64,000 nt of DNA from Morganella morganii (GCF_019242955.1 NZ_CP066129.1:2232001-2296000), one strand, 5' to 3'. Shown: positions 46,845-57,780, counted from the stretch's first letter. Numbers and translations: made by a program. The notes: a model not told the origin generated them from the letters alone.

Positions 46845-47693
46845 ATGCAACACCAGACGAGTCAGAGAAAGATTCTGCGAACCATTTGCCCTGACGCAAA
46901 AGGTCTTATCGCCAAGATCACCAATATTTGTTACAAGCATCAGCTGAATATTGTCCAGAACAATGAATTCGTTGATCACCGCACCGGGCGCTTTTTTATG
47001 CGTACCGAGCTGGAAGGGATTTTTAACGATGAAACCCTGCTGGCCGACCTTGATGATGCTCTGCCGAAAGGCTCCACCCGCGAGTTAACCACTGCCGGAC
47101 GCCGCCGTATTGTTATTATGGTGACCAAAGAGGCACACTGCCTCGGTGATATCCTGATGAAAAGCGCCTACGGCGGCCTGGATGTCGAAATCGCGGCAGT
47201 TATCGGCAATCACGATGTGTTATCTCACCTGGTCACACAGTTTGGTATTCCGTTCCATCATATCAGCCACGACGGGTTAACCCGTGAGCAGCATGATATG
47301 CAGATCATTCAGCAGATCGATCAGTATCAGCCTGATTACGTGGTGCTGGCAAAATACATGCGTGTGCTGACCCCGGCGTTTGTTCAGCACTACCCGAACC
47401 AGATTATCAACATCCACCACTCCTTCCTGCCGGCCTTTATCGGCGCACGGCCTTATCATCAGGCTTATGAGCGCGGCGTGAAGATTATCGGTGCTACGGC
47501 ACACTATGTGAATGATAACCTCGACGAAGGTCCGATCATTCATCAGAGCGTGATTAATGTCGATCACACCTACAGTGCCGATGACATGGTAATGGCCGGC
47601 CGTGATGTCGAAAAAAACGTACTCAGCCATGCCCTGGGCCGTGTACTGACACAACGAGTATTCGTTTACGGTAACCGTACTGTGATTTTATAA
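46845..47693 (+). CDS. purU: Formyltetrahydrofolate deformylase
   Basis: The 282-residue enzyme hydrolyses 10-formyl-THF to THF and formate, supplying formate to PurT. The N-terminal ACT domain (about 8-85) is followed by a formyltransferase-type domain with the catalytic Asn-His-Asp set visible in NIHHSFLPAFIGARPYHQAYERGVKIIGATAHYVN and DEGPII. The C-terminus is VLTQRVFVYGNRTVIL. It precedes tRNA-Tyr, as in E. coli. Confidence 0.96.
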   Translation: MQHQTSQRKILRTICPDAKGLIAKITNICYKHQLNIVQNNEFVDHRTGRFFMRTELEGIFNDETLLADLDDALPKGSTRELTTAGRRRIVIMVTKEAHCLGDILMKSAYGGLDVEIAAVIGNHDVLSHLVTQFGIPFHHISHDGLTREQHDMQIIQQIDQYQPDYVVLAKYMRVLTPAFVQHYPNQIINIHHSFLPAFIGARPYHQAYERGVKIIGATAHYVNDNLDEGPIIHQSVINVDHTYSADDMVMAGRDVEKNVLSHALGRVLTQRVFVYGNRTVIL

Positions 47694-47703
47694 CGGCTTA
47701 ATT

Positions 47704-47738
47704 GCCTGAAGTTGCACGCATAACGTGCACTTCGGGCA
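47704..47738. terminator. Imperfect hairpin after purU
   Basis: A long stem with one bulge (GAAGT-T-GCACG / CGTGC-ACTTC) begins 10 bp after the purU stop. The plus side lacks a T run right after it, so its termination role is uncertain. Confidence 0.45.
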
Positions 47739-47775
47739 AAAAAACAACGGCCATTCATTTTTTCTCTTTTTTTAC

Positions 47776-47803
47776 TTTACAGCGCCCGCATATTTGCTAT
47801 TAT
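47776..47803 (+). promoter_or_regulatory. Stable-RNA promoter of tRNA-Tyr
   Basis: TTTACA (47776-47781) and TATTAT (47798-47803) are spaced by 16 bp, followed by a GC-rich discriminator (GCAGCCCG). This matches the design of E. coli tyrT, including the TTTACAGCG start and the stringent discriminator. Confidence 0.8.
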
Positions 47804-47851
47804 GCAGCCCGTCCCAAGGCAACAGCTGAACGGACAGACAATTTGATTATT

Positions 47852-47936
<85 letters not shown>

Positions 47937-47952
47937 TCTCTCTTCTCTCCTG

Positions 47953-48816
47953 TTATTTCATATTCTCAATACAATCCATAACCTTATTCAGCACACTCGC
48001 ATGTGACTTCGATTTGTACAGATAACAATGATTTTCCGCTTCAGTCTGCGACAACGGCAGGAAAATGAGTTCGTCACTGTACGGCAGTGTTTTCGGCTGC
48101 TCATCAATAAAGCAGAGATAATCTCCGTCAATCAGCAGATGCAGATAACTGTTCACATTATCAATCAGATGCACATGTTCATGTTTACTTTGCTCATCAT
48201 GCTGCTGCAGCATTATTTTCAGCAGCGGGCTTTCATATAACAACGGCTCGCATAACCAGACACAGCAGGATAATAATGTTTGCAAATTATTATCACAGGC
48301 CTGAAACAGCGAACGGCGGCAGCAAATTCCGATCTGCCCCTGCGGTAAATGACGCAGCAGTGCAAAACGTTCACTGACAACCGGCTCTGAGGAAAGTATC
48401 AGTGTATTCCCCTCGAAATCATTTATTTCATCAATACAATCATAATGGAAACGGAATATATTAATTTGTATACCGGCTTTAAATGCAGCACTGTATAACG
48501 CACCGATATATTTACTTTTACCCCAGTCATAAAATATATTCACCTTATTACATACCGTTCCGCTGATATGTTTTTTAGTGATCTCTTTTTCCTGCATATA
48601 GAGATCTTTAAGGTCATTGTACAGCTCCATACCTTCACGCGTCAGACTCATACCGAATTTTTCACGTTTAAATAGACGCTTACCCAGTGAAATCTCAAAA
48701 TCCTTGATCGATTTCGCCACCGGCGGTGTTGTCCTGTTCATCACTTTTGCTGCTTTGCTGAGCGAGCCGTATTCAACAACAGCCATAAAGGCCTCTAACT
48801 TCCTTGAAAAAAACAT
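47953..48816 (-). CDS. LysR-family transcriptional regulator
   Basis: The 287-residue product has an N-terminal winged helix-turn-helix (about 1-62: KLEAFMAVVEYGSLSKAAKVMNRTTPPVAKSIKDFEISLGKRLFKRE), then an effector domain without strong similarity that I can name. Unusual are the many Cys (about 8) in the second domain. It ends 17 bp after the tRNA-Tyr 3' end on the opposite strand. The gene is more AT-rich than its neighbours and is not in the E. coli order, so it is likely acquired. Targets are unknown; no divergent partner gene lies next to it. Confidence 0.82.
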   Translation of the reverse strand: MFFSRKLEAFMAVVEYGSLSKAAKVMNRTTPPVAKSIKDFEISLGKRLFKREKFGMSLTREGMELYNDLKDLYMQEKEITKKHISGTVCNKVNIFYDWGKSKYIGALYSAAFKAGIQINIFRFHYDCIDEINDFEGNTLILSSEPVVSERFALLRHLPQGQIGICCRRSLFQACDNNLQTLLSCCVWLCEPLLYESPLLKIMLQQHDEQSKHEHVHLIDNVNSYLHLLIDGDYLCFIDEQPKTLPYSDELIFLPLSQTEAENHCYLYKSKSHASVLNKVMDCIENMK

Positions 48817-49231
48817 AATGTCGATTCCTGTGCTGTAGTAAATAATCAGTTAAATAATTACTTATTGATATATAACGACTTTATTTCTGGTGTTTTTTTC
48901 TTAAACAAAGAGTTAAAATACGATTTTCGTTAAAACTCATACAACAATAATAATACAACATTATATTTTTATTATTCTGTTTTATTAGATTTCATTTTAA
49001 AGATTAATACATAAATACAAAAATCTTCCTTCCGATTTTTATTACCCCCTTTTCATTTCACTTTGCTGAAGCAAGAATAATCATTATTAATGCTGTTTAT
49101 TTTGCCAATTAAAAATTGAGACATATTAATTCCTGCCTGGCATACCGGTTTTTATTATTCTTCTGACGGGTTACTTTTTTTCTGCAATCTGTTACTCTTT
49201 TGTTGTTAACTCATCAACCGGTTGGAATTCT
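48817..49231. other. AT-rich region between lysR and xthA
   Basis: The 415-bp region has no supported gene. The segment 48840-49120 is strongly AT-rich with many A/T tracts, as in H-NS targets. It contains the divergent promoters of lysR and xthA. I see no clear hexamers. Confidence 0.5.
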
Positions 49232-50041
49232 ATGAAGTTTGTCTCTTTTAACATTAACGGGTTAAGAGCCCGGCCTCACCAGCTGGAAGCGATTATCGCA
49301 CAGCATCAGCCTGATGTTATCGGCCTCCAGGAAACCAAAGTTCATGACGATATGTTCCCGCTCGATGACCTGAAACATCTCGGTTACCACATTTTTTATC
49401 ACGGCCAGAAATCCCATTACGGTGTCGCCCTGCTGACCAAAGCAGAGCCTGTTGCCGTACGCAAAGGCTTCGCAGGGGATGATGAAGATGCCCAGCGCCG
49501 TCTGATTATGGCGGATATTGATACCCCGGCCGGGGTACTGACAGTGATTAACGGTTATTTCCCCCAGGGAGAAAGCCGTGATCACCCGCTGAAATTCCCG
49601 GCGAAAACTAAATTCTATCAGGATTTACAGGACTACCTGTCCGGGCGGTCGAATCAGGATCCGATTGTTATTATGGGCGATATGAATATCAGCCCGCAGG
49701 ATATTGATATCGGAATTGGTGATACTAACCGCAAACGCTGGCTGAAGACCGGCAAATGTTCTTTCCTGCCGGAAGAGCGGGAGTGGATGGATCGCCTGCT
49801 CGGCTGGGGGCTGACTGACACCTACCGCGCCATGTATCCGGATGCAGATGACCGTTTCTCATGGTTTGACTACCGTTCCCGCGGTTTTGATGACAACCGG
49901 GGTCTGCGGATTGACCTGATTCTGGCAAGTTCCGGGCTGGCGCCGCGCTGTACCGCCACAGGTATTGATTATGAGATCCGCGGTATGGAAAAACCGTCTG
50001 ATCACGCGCCAATCTGGGCGGAGTTTGATCTGACCCGCTGA
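49232..50041 (+). CDS. xthA: Exodeoxyribonuclease III
   Basis: This 269-residue AP endonuclease and 3'-5' exonuclease repairs abasic sites. It shows [29 protein letters not shown] with the metal-binding Glu (about 34), [27 protein letters not shown] with the catalytic Asp-Asn, [21 protein letters not shown], and the final [10 protein letters not shown] with the catalytic His. It has normal length and is followed by a strong terminator. Confidence 0.96.
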   Translation: MKFVSFNINGLRARPHQLEAIIAQHQPDVIGLQETKVHDDMFPLDDLKHLGYHIFYHGQKSHYGVALLTKAEPVAVRKGFAGDDEDAQRRLIMADIDTPAGVLTVINGYFPQGESRDHPLKFPAKTKFYQDLQDYLSGRSNQDPIVIMGDMNISPQDIDIGIGDTNRKRWLKTGKCSFLPEEREWMDRLLGWGLTDTYRAMYPDADDRFSWFDYRSRGFDDNRGLRIDLILASSGLAPRCTATGIDYEIRGMEKPSDHAPIWAEFDLTR

Positions 50042-50045
50042 TACA

Positions 50046-50078
50046 AAATGTCCCGCCAATGCGGGACATTTTTTATTC
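50046..50078. terminator. Terminator of xthA (and topB)
   Basis: Arms AAATGTCCCGC / GCGGGACATTT with loop CAAT are followed by TTTATT. It lies 5 bp after the xthA stop and overlaps the 3' end of the convergent topB gene. Confidence 0.9.
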
Positions 50079-52037
50079 TTCTTCCTGTGGCGGCGCTTTT
50101 TTCCCGCCTGACTTTCCTTTGCCCTTCGCGGCCGTTTTCCCCTTTCCTTTTGCCCCCGCTTTTTTTGCCTGTGGCGGCGGCGGTAAATCACGGAAAGCGC
50201 GGACATTCCGGTTCTGTCTGGCCTGGTTTATCAGTCCGGTCAGCGTTTCGGATAACGGCACCATAAAATCCTGATAGCGGTACTGTTTTTCGCTGATTTG
50301 CGTCAGTGTGGATTCCCAGTGTGCGGTCATATCCGGTAATGTCGCCATTTCAGGCAAAACATGAATCAGCGCCCGTCCCGCCGGTGATGAGTGAATATTC
50401 CGCCCTTTTTTATACAGAAACTCACGGCGGAACAGCAGTTCGATAATCCCGGCACGGGTCGCTTCTGTTCCCAGGCCATCCGTTTCACGCAACACTTTTT
50501 TCAGGGATTTATCTTTCACGAACCGGGCAATCCCGGTCATGGCGGACAGCAGCGTGGCATCCGTAAACGGCCTCGGCGGCTGAGTCTGGCGTTCAACCAC
50601 TTCACCGCGTTCGCACAGGAGCTCGTCCCCTTTGGTCAGGAGCGGCAGCGGAGTTCCTTCGTTTTCCTCGTCACGCTCTTTGGCGCCCAGCATGGTCCGC
50701 CAGCCCGCCTGAGAAAGAAAACGTGCTTTTGCCACAAATTTACCGTTAGCGATATCCAGTTCAATCACACATTTGCGGTATTGCGCATCCGGCATAAACT
50801 GCATCAGATACTGACGTGCAATCAACTCGTAGATATTGGCTTCATTCTCACTGAGTGACACGGAGACCGATTTTGCCGTCGGAATGATGGCGTGGTGCGC
50901 ATCCACCTTTTTATCGTCCCAGCAGCGGTTACGCAGCGAATCATCAAGGTTATCCTGCGGAAGCAGATGCGGGGTATGTACAGAAATGGCGTTAAGTACA
51001 CTGTGACGCCCGGCAAAATGCTCTTCCGGCAGATGACGGCTGTCCGAACGGGGATAGGTAATCAGTTTGTGGGTTTCATACAAACGCTGGCAGACATCCA
51101 GCACCGCTTGGGCACTCAGCCCGTAGCGTTTGGCAGCCTCAATCTGTAAGGCGGATAATGAAAATGGCAGCGGCGCGACCTCATTTTCGGTTTTATCCTG
51201 AAAATCCGTCACATAGGCCGGTTTACCGGTAATGCGGCTGACCACATGTTCCGCCAGCGGCCGGTGAGTCAGACGCCCTTCTTCATCCTGATAGTCCTGA
51301 CAGGCGTCGCTCGGCACCCACATCGCCGTAAAACGTTCATCTGCCGGGGTGACAATATGTGCCCTTACCTCAAAGAAATCCCGCGGCACAAAGTTTTCAA
51401 TTTCTTCGTCGCGACGCACCACCAGCCCGAGTACCGGGGTCTGCACACGGCCGACCGAGAGCACACCATTATACCCGGCATTGCGGCCGAGAATGGTGTA
51501 GGCGCGCGTCATATTGATACCGTAGAGCCAGTCGGCCCGTGACCGAGCCAGTGCCGAAACACACAGCGGGATAAAATCACGGTTGGAACGCATTTTATCC
51601 ACCGCCCGTGTTACCGCCTGCGGGTTAAGATCATTGACCAGACAACGTTGTACCTGCTGTCGTTTTTCCGGCGGTAACTCCAGGAAATCCAGAACCTCAT
51701 CCACCAGCAGTTGCCCTTCTCGATCGGGGTCTCCGGCGTGGATAACTTCGGTGGCAGAACTGAGCAGCGTACCGATAGTGCGCAGCTGTTTCGCTACTGA
51801 GTCGCGGGGTCTGAGGATCCATTTTTGCGGGATAATCGGCAGGTCAGCCAGGTTCCAGCGGGCGTAACGCGGATCATAGGCATCCGGCTCTGCCTGTTCC
51901 AGCAGGTGGCCGACACACCAGGTCACGCAGTCATTCTGACCGCAGCGGATAAAGCCGTCCCCCCGCTGGTGCGGTTTGGGTAATACATCCGCAATCGCAC
52001 GGGCGAGGCTGGGCTTTTCGGCAATAAACAAACGCAT
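50073..52037 (-). CDS. topB: DNA topoisomerase III
   Basis: The 654-residue type IA topoisomerase decatenates DNA at replication intermediates. It begins [20 protein letters not shown] (TOPRIM domain, with [15 protein letters not shown] as acidic motif) and includes the active-site Tyr in [13 protein letters not shown] (about 328). The C-terminal tail is rich in Lys/Gly ([20 protein letters not shown]) and binds nucleic acid. It follows selD with 2 bp between stop and start, so they are co-transcribed. Confidence 0.96.
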   Translation of the reverse strand: MRLFIAEKPSLARAIADVLPKPHQRGDGFIRCGQNDCVTWCVGHLLEQAEPDAYDPRYARWNLADLPIIPQKWILRPRDSVAKQLRTIGTLLSSATEVIHAGDPDREGQLLVDEVLDFLELPPEKRQQVQRCLVNDLNPQAVTRAVDKMRSNRDFIPLCVSALARSRADWLYGINMTRAYTILGRNAGYNGVLSVGRVQTPVLGLVVRRDEEIENFVPRDFFEVRAHIVTPADERFTAMWVPSDACQDYQDEEGRLTHRPLAEHVVSRITGKPAYVTDFQDKTENEVAPLPFSLSALQIEAAKRYGLSAQAVLDVCQRLYETHKLITYPRSDSRHLPEEHFAGRHSVLNAISVHTPHLLPQDNLDDSLRNRCWDDKKVDAHHAIIPTAKSVSVSLSENEANIYELIARQYLMQFMPDAQYRKCVIELDIANGKFVAKARFLSQAGWRTMLGAKERDEENEGTPLPLLTKGDELLCERGEVVERQTQPPRPFTDATLLSAMTGIARFVKDKSLKKVLRETDGLGTEATRAGIIELLFRREFLYKKGRNIHSSPAGRALIHVLPEMATLPDMTAHWESTLTQISEKQYRYQDFMVPLSETLTGLINQARQNRNVRAFRDLPPPPQAKKAGAKGKGKTAAKGKGKSGGKKAPPQEEE

Positions 52038-52039
52038 GT

Positions 52040-53083
52040 TTATGCGGTGACTTCAATCAGTGCACGGGACGGGTCCGGCTCAGTCAGTTCACCGACCGGG
52101 CTTAATGTCAGGCCGTATTTGCGGGCAACCGCCTCCACTTCCTCACGCGCCGCCGGATCGACCGCCAGCAGCAGGCCGCCGGATGTCTGCGGATCACACA
52201 GCAGTTTGCGTTGTACATCGGTCATTTCACCGATAAGGTGACCGTAGCTGTCAAAGTTACGCTGTGTACCGCCCGGGCAACAGCCCTGTGCGATATAATC
52301 ATAGACACCCGGCAGCACCGGAACAGAATCGGTGTGAATGATGGCCTGCAAACCGGAACCCTGACAAATTTCACTCAGGTGGCCGAGCAGACCGAATCCG
52401 GTCACGTCTGTCATTGCTTTTACACCGTCAATTTCAGAGAAATCCGCACCCGGCTTGTTGAGCTGACACATAGTGTCACGCGCCAGATGTTTATGTTCAG
52501 GACGAAGTTTGCTCTGTTTTTCAGCCGTCGTCAGAATGCCGATACCCAGCGGTTTGGTCAGCAGCAGCCGGCAACCGGCTTTCGCGCGGTTATTTTGTTT
52601 GATTTTATCTGTCGGGACGATACCGGTGACCGCCAGGCCGAAAATCGGCTCAGGCGCATCAATGGAGTGCCCGCCTGCCAGTGAAATACCGGCATCACGG
52701 CAGACCGCACGTCCGCCCTCAATCACCTGCTGTGCGATTTCGGGAGCCAGTTTGGCAATCGGCCAGCCGAGGATCGCAATTGCCATAATCGGCTTGCCGC
52801 CCATGGCATAAATATCACTGATGGCGTTGGTGGCTGCGATACGTCCGAAATCATACGGGTCATCCACAATCGGCATAAAGAAATCGGTGGTACTGATGAT
52901 GCCGGTCCCGTTGCCGATATCATACACCGCCGCATCATCACGGGACTCATTACCGACCAGCAGATTCGGGTCGATAAATTTTGCCTGCTCACTGTGCAGG
53001 ATGGTATCGAGCACTTTCGGGGAAATTTTACAGCCGCAACCCGCGCCGTGACTGTATTGCGTTAAACGCACCGCTTCTGACAT
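52040..53083 (-). CDS. selD: Selenide, water dikinase
   Basis: The 347-residue enzyme makes selenophosphate for Sec-tRNA and selenouridine. It has the catalytic Cys in HGAGCGCK (about residue 17, here Cys and not Sec) with the conserved Lys after it, [40 protein letters not shown] and [12 protein letters not shown] chose ATG 53083, which aligns with E. coli [12 protein letters not shown]; the upstream frame to 53128 overlaps ydjA. It is in the order ydjA-selD-topB on the minus strand. Confidence 0.96.
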   Translation of the reverse strand: MSEAVRLTQYSHGAGCGCKISPKVLDTILHSEQAKFIDPNLLVGNESRDDAAVYDIGNGTGIISTTDFFMPIVDDPYDFGRIAATNAISDIYAMGGKPIMAIAILGWPIAKLAPEIAQQVIEGGRAVCRDAGISLAGGHSIDAPEPIFGLAVTGIVPTDKIKQNNRAKAGCRLLLTKPLGIGILTTAEKQSKLRPEHKHLARDTMCQLNKPGADFSEIDGVKAMTDVTGFGLLGHLSEICQGSGLQAIIHTDSVPVLPGVYDYIAQGCCPGGTQRNFDSYGHLIGEMTDVQRKLLCDPQTSGGLLLAVDPAAREEVEAVARKYGLTLSPVGELTEPDPSRALIEVTA

Positions 53084-53111
53084 GATAGTCTCCTTGTTAG
53101 CGTCAGTCCGC

Positions 53112-53663
53112 TCAGAAATACGTGACAAACGGTGTCAGATCCGGTGCCGCCACTTTGGCAGGCGCTTTCAGTGCCGGAGTGCCGAGATACAGAAAGCCGA
53201 CAATTTTATCGTGCTCCTCACATCCCAGGCCTTCCCGGACCACCGGATCTTTTGTCCACGCACCGGTACGCCAGATCCCGCCGAAGCCCTGAGCCACAGC
53301 AGCCATCTGCATCGCATGAACCGAACAGCCCGCCGCCACAACCTGCTCCCATCCGGGAACTTTATGTTCCGGCTTCACTTTCGCGATAACCGTGATAATC
53401 AGCGGCGCACGTAATGGCGCGTTGCGGGCTTTTTCTTCCACTTCCGGTCCGAGTCCGGCTGTTTTTGCCGCATTTTCGAGCAACTGACTGAATTTGGTGA
53501 TGCCGTCACCCTGCATCACGATAAAATGCCAGGGCTGTAACGCGCCATGATCCGGCGCACGCATCCCGGCATTGAGAATATTTTTTAATGCTTCGCCTTC
53601 AGGTGCAGGTGTGGTCAGGCGGGAAGCAGAACGGCGGTTGAGTAATAATGTCAGTGCATCCAT
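53112..53663 (-). CDS. ydjA: Nitroreductase-family protein YdjA
   Basis: This 183-residue FMN-dependent nitroreductase-like protein has [14 protein letters not shown] at the FMN phosphate site, [19 protein letters not shown], and [14 protein letters not shown] near the flavin. It is a minimal-size member, like E. coli YdjA (183 residues). Its physiological substrate is not known. It starts the ydjA-selD-topB unit and is divergent from sppA. Confidence 0.94.
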   Translation of the reverse strand: MDALTLLLNRRSASRLTTPAPEGEALKNILNAGMRAPDHGALQPWHFIVMQGDGITKFSQLLENAAKTAGLGPEVEEKARNAPLRAPLIITVIAKVKPEHKVPGWEQVVAAGCSVHAMQMAAVAQGFGGIWRTGAWTKDPVVREGLGCEEHDKIVGFLYLGTPALKAPAKVAAPDLTPFVTYF

Positions 53664-53825
53664 CGGTTTTCCCCTTTTTTAGTCGCTAATAAGCTACCAC
53701 TTTTTTCACTATTTTTAAGGATAGATTGCTTAACTGCTTATATTTTCCGCAATGTGTCGTTTTCAGGCTGACAAATCCGCACATCCTCTTTACGATAGCA
53801 GGACATCTTTGTCTTTGGAGCCGTC

Positions 53826-55688
53826 ATGCATACTTTATGGACTATCATTGCCGGAATATTTAAATGGAGCTGGCGAATACTGAATTTTGTGCGTCAGCTT
53901 GCCGCCAATGTCCTTTTTATCATTATACTGCTGCTTGCCGCCGGAACCTATGCACTGCTGACAGAGCAGGATGCTCAGGTCAGCCGTGAACCCGGTGCAT
54001 TATATGTAAATCTCTCCGGCGTTGTCGTCGATCAGCTGACCCGTAACAGTCCGCTGGAAAGCCTTTCACTTCAGCTGCTCGGGGCGTCTTCCGGTCAGTT
54101 ACAGGAAAACTCCCTGTTTGACGTGGTGGAAACTATCCGTACCGCCGCCACTGACCCGGACATCACCGGAATGATCCTGAAACTGGATGATTTCGTCGGT
54201 GCTGATCAGCCGTCACTTCAGTATATCGGCAAAGCCATTACTGAATTCCGCAAACAGGGTAAGCGGGTTTACGCCGTCAGCGGCAACTATAACCAATCTC
54301 AATATTATCTGGCCTCTTATGCAGACAAGATATACATGCCGCCGCAGGGCAGCGTCGGTATCTACGGCTTTGCCACCAATACGCTGTATTATAACGAATT
54401 GCTGGAAATGCTGAAGGTGAAAACACATATCTTCCGCGTCGGCACTTATAAATCAGCGGTTGAACCGATGATGCGTAACGATATGTCGCCGGAAGCCCGT
54501 GAATCCACACAGCGTTTTATCAGCGTGCTGTGGGATAATTATCTCACCACCCTTGCGGAGAACCGCAAAACCGCCAGGGATACGATTTTCCCGGGCGCAC
54601 AGCAGATGCTGGCACTGATGAAAGCCGCGAAAGGCGATAATGCCGGTTATGCTGTCACACAAAAACTGGTTGATGAGATTATGCCGGCTAACGTGTTTGA
54701 GGCAGAAATGTCCAAAACATTCGGCTGGGATAAACAAAACAACACCATCAATGCCATTCCGTTTGCCGAGTATGCCAAAAACATGAATATCGGCGTACCA
54801 CAGGGTAAAACCACCGGCAATATCGCCGTGATCGTAGTTCAGGGTGCCATCGTTGACGGCCCGGATGCACCGGGAATGGCCGGTGGTGATACCATCGCCG
54901 CACAAATCCGTGAAGCCCGTCTGGACCCGGAAATAAAAGCGCTGGTACTGCGGGTGAACAGCCCGGGCGGCAGTGTCACCGCATCCGATCAGATCCGTGC
55001 GGAAGTCGCGGCACTGAAACAAAGCGGTAAATCCGTGGTGGTTTCCATGGGCGGACTGGCCGCTTCCGGCGGCTACTGGATTTCAACCCCGGCGAACTAC
55101 ATCATTGCGTCCCCGAGTACGATTACCGGCTCCATCGGTATCTTCGGTGTGGTCACCACGTTTGAAAACACCCTGAGTGAAATCGGTGTACATACCGACG
55201 GTGTTTCCACTTCACCGCTGGCAGATACCAGTGTGACCAAAGCGCTGACACCGGAATTCTCAGAACTGATGCAGCTTTATATCGAAAACGGGTACAGTAA
55301 TTTTATTAACCTCGTTGCCAAATCACGCCATAAAACACCGGAAGAGGTGGATAAAATTGCCCAGGGTCGTGTCTGGGTCGGTACGGATGCCAAAGCTAAC
55401 GGTCTGGTTGATAAACTCGGTGATTTTGATGACGCCGTCGCCAAAGCGGCAGAGCTGGCCTCTGTTGAGCAGCCGGTTCTCAACTGGATGCAGCCGGAAA
55501 TGACCTTTATCGACAAACTGCTTGCGGAAACCGCCGGGAATGTGAAAGTCACCCTGCCGTCTTCCCTTCAGGGAATGATCCCGGCTCCGGTCGGTGCACA
55601 GCTGACACAGCAGGCATCCTTTATGAAAATGCTGACTGATCCGCAGTACCGTTATGCGTTCTGCTTAAATTGCACCAATATTCAATAA
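53826..55688 (+). CDS. sppA: Signal peptide peptidase SppA (protease IV)
   Basis: The 620-residue inner-membrane protease degrades cleaved signal peptides. It has an N-terminal helix (about 28-46, NVLFIIILLLAAGTYALL), two tandem S49 domains, the general-base Lys in RVGTYKSAVEPM (about 208) and the nucleophile Ser in SMGGLAASGGYWIS (about 408). This gives the Ser-Lys dyad known for E. coli SppA. RBS GGAG precedes the ATG. A strong terminator follows. Confidence 0.95.
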   Translation: MHTLWTIIAGIFKWSWRILNFVRQLAANVLFIIILLLAAGTYALLTEQDAQVSREPGALYVNLSGVVVDQLTRNSPLESLSLQLLGASSGQLQENSLFDVVETIRTAATDPDITGMILKLDDFVGADQPSLQYIGKAITEFRKQGKRVYAVSGNYNQSQYYLASYADKIYMPPQGSVGIYGFATNTLYYNELLEMLKVKTHIFRVGTYKSAVEPMMRNDMSPEARESTQRFISVLWDNYLTTLAENRKTARDTIFPGAQQMLALMKAAKGDNAGYAVTQKLVDEIMPANVFEAEMSKTFGWDKQNNTINAIPFAEYAKNMNIGVPQGKTTGNIAVIVVQGAIVDGPDAPGMAGGDTIAAQIREARLDPEIKALVLRVNSPGGSVTASDQIRAEVAALKQSGKSVVVSMGGLAASGGYWISTPANYIIASPSTITGSIGIFGVVTTFENTLSEIGVHTDGVSTSPLADTSVTKALTPEFSELMQLYIENGYSNFINLVAKSRHKTPEEVDKIAQGRVWVGTDAKANGLVDKLGDFDDAVAKAAELASVEQPVLNWMQPEMTFIDKLLAETAGNVKVTLPSSLQGMIPAPVGAQLTQQASFMKMLTDPQYRYAFCLNCTNIQ

Positions 55689-55708
55689 GTTTTATTCTTT
55701 ACTCTCAG

Positions 55709-55740
55709 AAGCCTGTTCGTGACGAACAGGCTTTTTTTTA
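55709..55740 (+). terminator. Terminator after sppA
   Basis: An 11-bp stem AAGCCTGTTCG / CGAACAGGCTT with loop TGA is followed by T8, 20 bp after the sppA stop. Confidence 0.92.
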
Positions 55741-55793
55741 TTTCTGAAGCCCCTATAATTTCCTTCCCTGTACTCATCGTTAAGAGCAGTAAC

Positions 55794-56813
55794 ATGCAAA
55801 AGAAATCCATTTATGTGGTCTATACCGGCGGGACTATCGGTATGCAGCACTCGGCGCAGGGCTATATCCCTGTATCCGGCCACCTTCAGCGCCAGGTAGC
55901 CAAAATGCCGGAATTTTTCCGTCCGGAGATGCCGGATTTTACCATTACCGAACACCAGCCGCTGATTGACTCGTCCGATATGACGCCGGATGACTGGCAG
56001 TGTATCGCGGATGATATCAAAGCCCAGTATGACCGTTATGATGGTTTCGTTATCCTGCATGGTACGGATACCATGGCGTTTACCGCCTCCGCACTCTCCT
56101 TTATGTTTGAGAATCTGACCAAGCCGGTCATTGTGACAGGGTCACAAATTCCGCTTGAAGCGCTGCGCTCTGACGGTCAGATCAATCTGCTTAATGCCCT
56201 TTATCTGGCGGCTAATTATCCGGTTAATGAAGTGGGATTATTTTTTAATAACCGGTTATACCGGGGTAACCGCACCGTCAAAGCACATGCTGACGGCTTT
56301 GCGGCCTTTACTTCCCCGAACTACCCGCCGCTGATGGAAGCCGGGATTAATATCCGGAATCTCAACACTCACCCGCTGCCGCAGAACACCGCACCGTTCA
56401 CACTGCATAACATCACTCCGCAGCCTATCGGCGTGGTAACGGTGTATCCGGGGCTGTCAGTGGATGTGGTCAATAACATTCTGCAACAGCCGGTCAAAGC
56501 ACTGATTATCCGCTCTTACGGCGTCGGTAACGCCCCGCAGCATCCGAAACTGCTCACCGCTCTGCGGGAAGCTACCGAACGCGGTATCATTGTGATCAAC
56601 CTGACACAGTGTATTTCCGGCCGTGTCAATATGGGCGGTTATGCCACCGGTCATGCCCTGGCGGAAGCCGGTGTGATCAGCGGTTTTGATATGACGTTCG
56701 AAGCGGCACTGACCAAGCTGCATTATCTGCTCAGTCAGGATTACACCAGCGACGAAATCCGCATTCTGATGCAGCAGGATCTGCGCGGTGAGCTGAGCTA
56801 TAACGATAACTGA
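55794..56813 (+). CDS. ansA: L-asparaginase I (cytoplasmic)
   Basis: The 339-residue enzyme hydrolyses asparagine to aspartate. It has the first catalytic Thr in VYTGGTIGMQ (about 14), and the second triad in HGTDTMAFTASALSFMFENL (Thr about 91, Asp about 92). It has no signal peptide, consistent with the cytoplasmic type I. I used ATG 55794 (AAGAG upstream, MQKKSIYVVYTGG as in E. coli); the frame from 55719 starts within the terminator. pncA follows 10 bp later. Confidence 0.95.
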   Translation: MQKKSIYVVYTGGTIGMQHSAQGYIPVSGHLQRQVAKMPEFFRPEMPDFTITEHQPLIDSSDMTPDDWQCIADDIKAQYDRYDGFVILHGTDTMAFTASALSFMFENLTKPVIVTGSQIPLEALRSDGQINLLNALYLAANYPVNEVGLFFNNRLYRGNRTVKAHADGFAAFTSPNYPPLMEAGINIRNLNTHPLPQNTAPFTLHNITPQPIGVVTVYPGLSVDVVNNILQQPVKALIIRSYGVGNAPQHPKLLTALREATERGIIVINLTQCISGRVNMGGYATGHALAEAGVISGFDMTFEAALTKLHYLLSQDYTSDEIRILMQQDLRGELSYNDN

Positions 56814-56823
56814 GGAGTCTGCA

Positions 56824-57462
56824 ATGAAACCGGCACTGCTTCTGGTGGATATCCAGAATGATTTTTGTCAGGGCGGCAGTCTGGCTGTCCGCGACAGTGA
56901 TACCGTGATCCGCACAGCAAACCGGATGATAACCCGCTGTCAGCAGCAGGGTATCCCGGTGATCGCCAGTCAGGACTGGCACCCGGCAAACCACCTCAGC
57001 TTCGCGGTCAATTCCGGGACAGTAATTGGTGAATGCGGTGAACTGAACGGGCTGCCGCAGGTCTGGTGGCCGGTACATTGTGTGCAGAACACGGCGGGAG
57101 CTGATTTTCATCCTGACCTGAATAAACATGCCATCACCCATATTATTTATAAAGGTGAAAACCCGGCGGTGGACAGCTACAGTGCGTTTTATGATAACGA
57201 CCACCGGGAGCCGACCGCCCTGCTGCCGCTGCTGACAGAACAGCACATCACGCATCTCACGGTACTGGGGATCGCCACTGATTACTGTGTGAAATTTACG
57301 GTGCTGGATGCACTGGCGGCAGGATTTGCCGTCACCGTGATTACGGACGGCTGCCGGGGGGTTAATTTACAGGCAGAAGACAGTCTCAAGGCACTGACAG
57401 AGATGGAAAACGCCGGAGCGGTTTTGCAGACAGCAGCTCAGTTCTGCGGCGAAAAAGAATAG
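56824..57462 (+). CDS. pncA: Nicotinamidase (pyrazinamidase)
   Basis: The 212-residue amidohydrolase makes nicotinate from nicotinamide in NAD salvage. Catalytic set: Asp in LVDIQNDFCQGG (about 10), Lys in IYKGENP, and Cys in GIATDYCVKFTVLDA (about 156). The metal-binding Asp/His are in SQDWHPANH. RBS is GAGGAG before the ATG. It forms an ansA-pncA unit and ends at a terminator (57474-57500). Confidence 0.95.
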   Translation: MKPALLLVDIQNDFCQGGSLAVRDSDTVIRTANRMITRCQQQGIPVIASQDWHPANHLSFAVNSGTVIGECGELNGLPQVWWPVHCVQNTAGADFHPDLNKHAITHIIYKGENPAVDSYSAFYDNDHREPTALLPLLTEQHITHLTVLGIATDYCVKFTVLDALAAGFAVTVITDGCRGVNLQAEDSLKALTEMENAGAVLQTAAQFCGEKE

Positions 57463-57473
57463 CGATCGTCATG

Positions 57474-57500
57474 ACGGGACAGCAAGCACTGTCCCGTTTT
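57474..57500. terminator. Terminator between pncA and yeaC
   Basis: A 9-bp stem ACGGGACAG / CTGTCCCGT with loop CAAGCA is followed by TTT and lies between convergent genes. Confidence 0.85.
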
Positions 57501-57504
57501 ATCT

Positions 57505-57780
57505 TCAGTCCTGCGGCTTCAGTGTGGCAAGGTGCGTGTCGGTAAACAGCGCTTTCAGTTCCTGTTTGCTTTTCAGGCTGATCTCCCCGTCAGTACCGAC
57601 CGTCATATGCGCAGGGTCAGCATTATGCCGGGACTGCCATAACATCACCAGTTGCAGACTGCTGTTTTTCTGGGATTCCGTCAGTGGTACACCGTCCGCC
57701 CATTTACCCAGTTCAACCGCTGTCACCAGGCGGCCGTACACTTCCGGCGTCATGGCAGACAATAAATTATCAATTTCCAT
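57505..57780 (-). CDS. yeaC: YeaC family protein (DUF1315)
   Basis: The 91-residue protein resembles E. coli YeaC (DUF1315), function unknown: MEIDNLLSAMTPEVYGRLVTAVELGKWADG, a helical N-terminus, then LTESQKNSSLQLVMLWQ. It is followed on the same strand by nothing closer than the terminator, and lies between pncA and msrB as in E. coli. Confidence 0.9.
   Translation of the reverse strand: MEIDNLLSAMTPEVYGRLVTAVELGKWADGVPLTESQKNSSLQLVMLWQSRHNADPAHMTVGTDGEISLKSKQELKALFTDTHLATLKPQD

Noticed and set aside
52211-52684. Plus-strand frame inside selD
   Set aside because: Shadow of the well-conserved selD gene on the minus strand.
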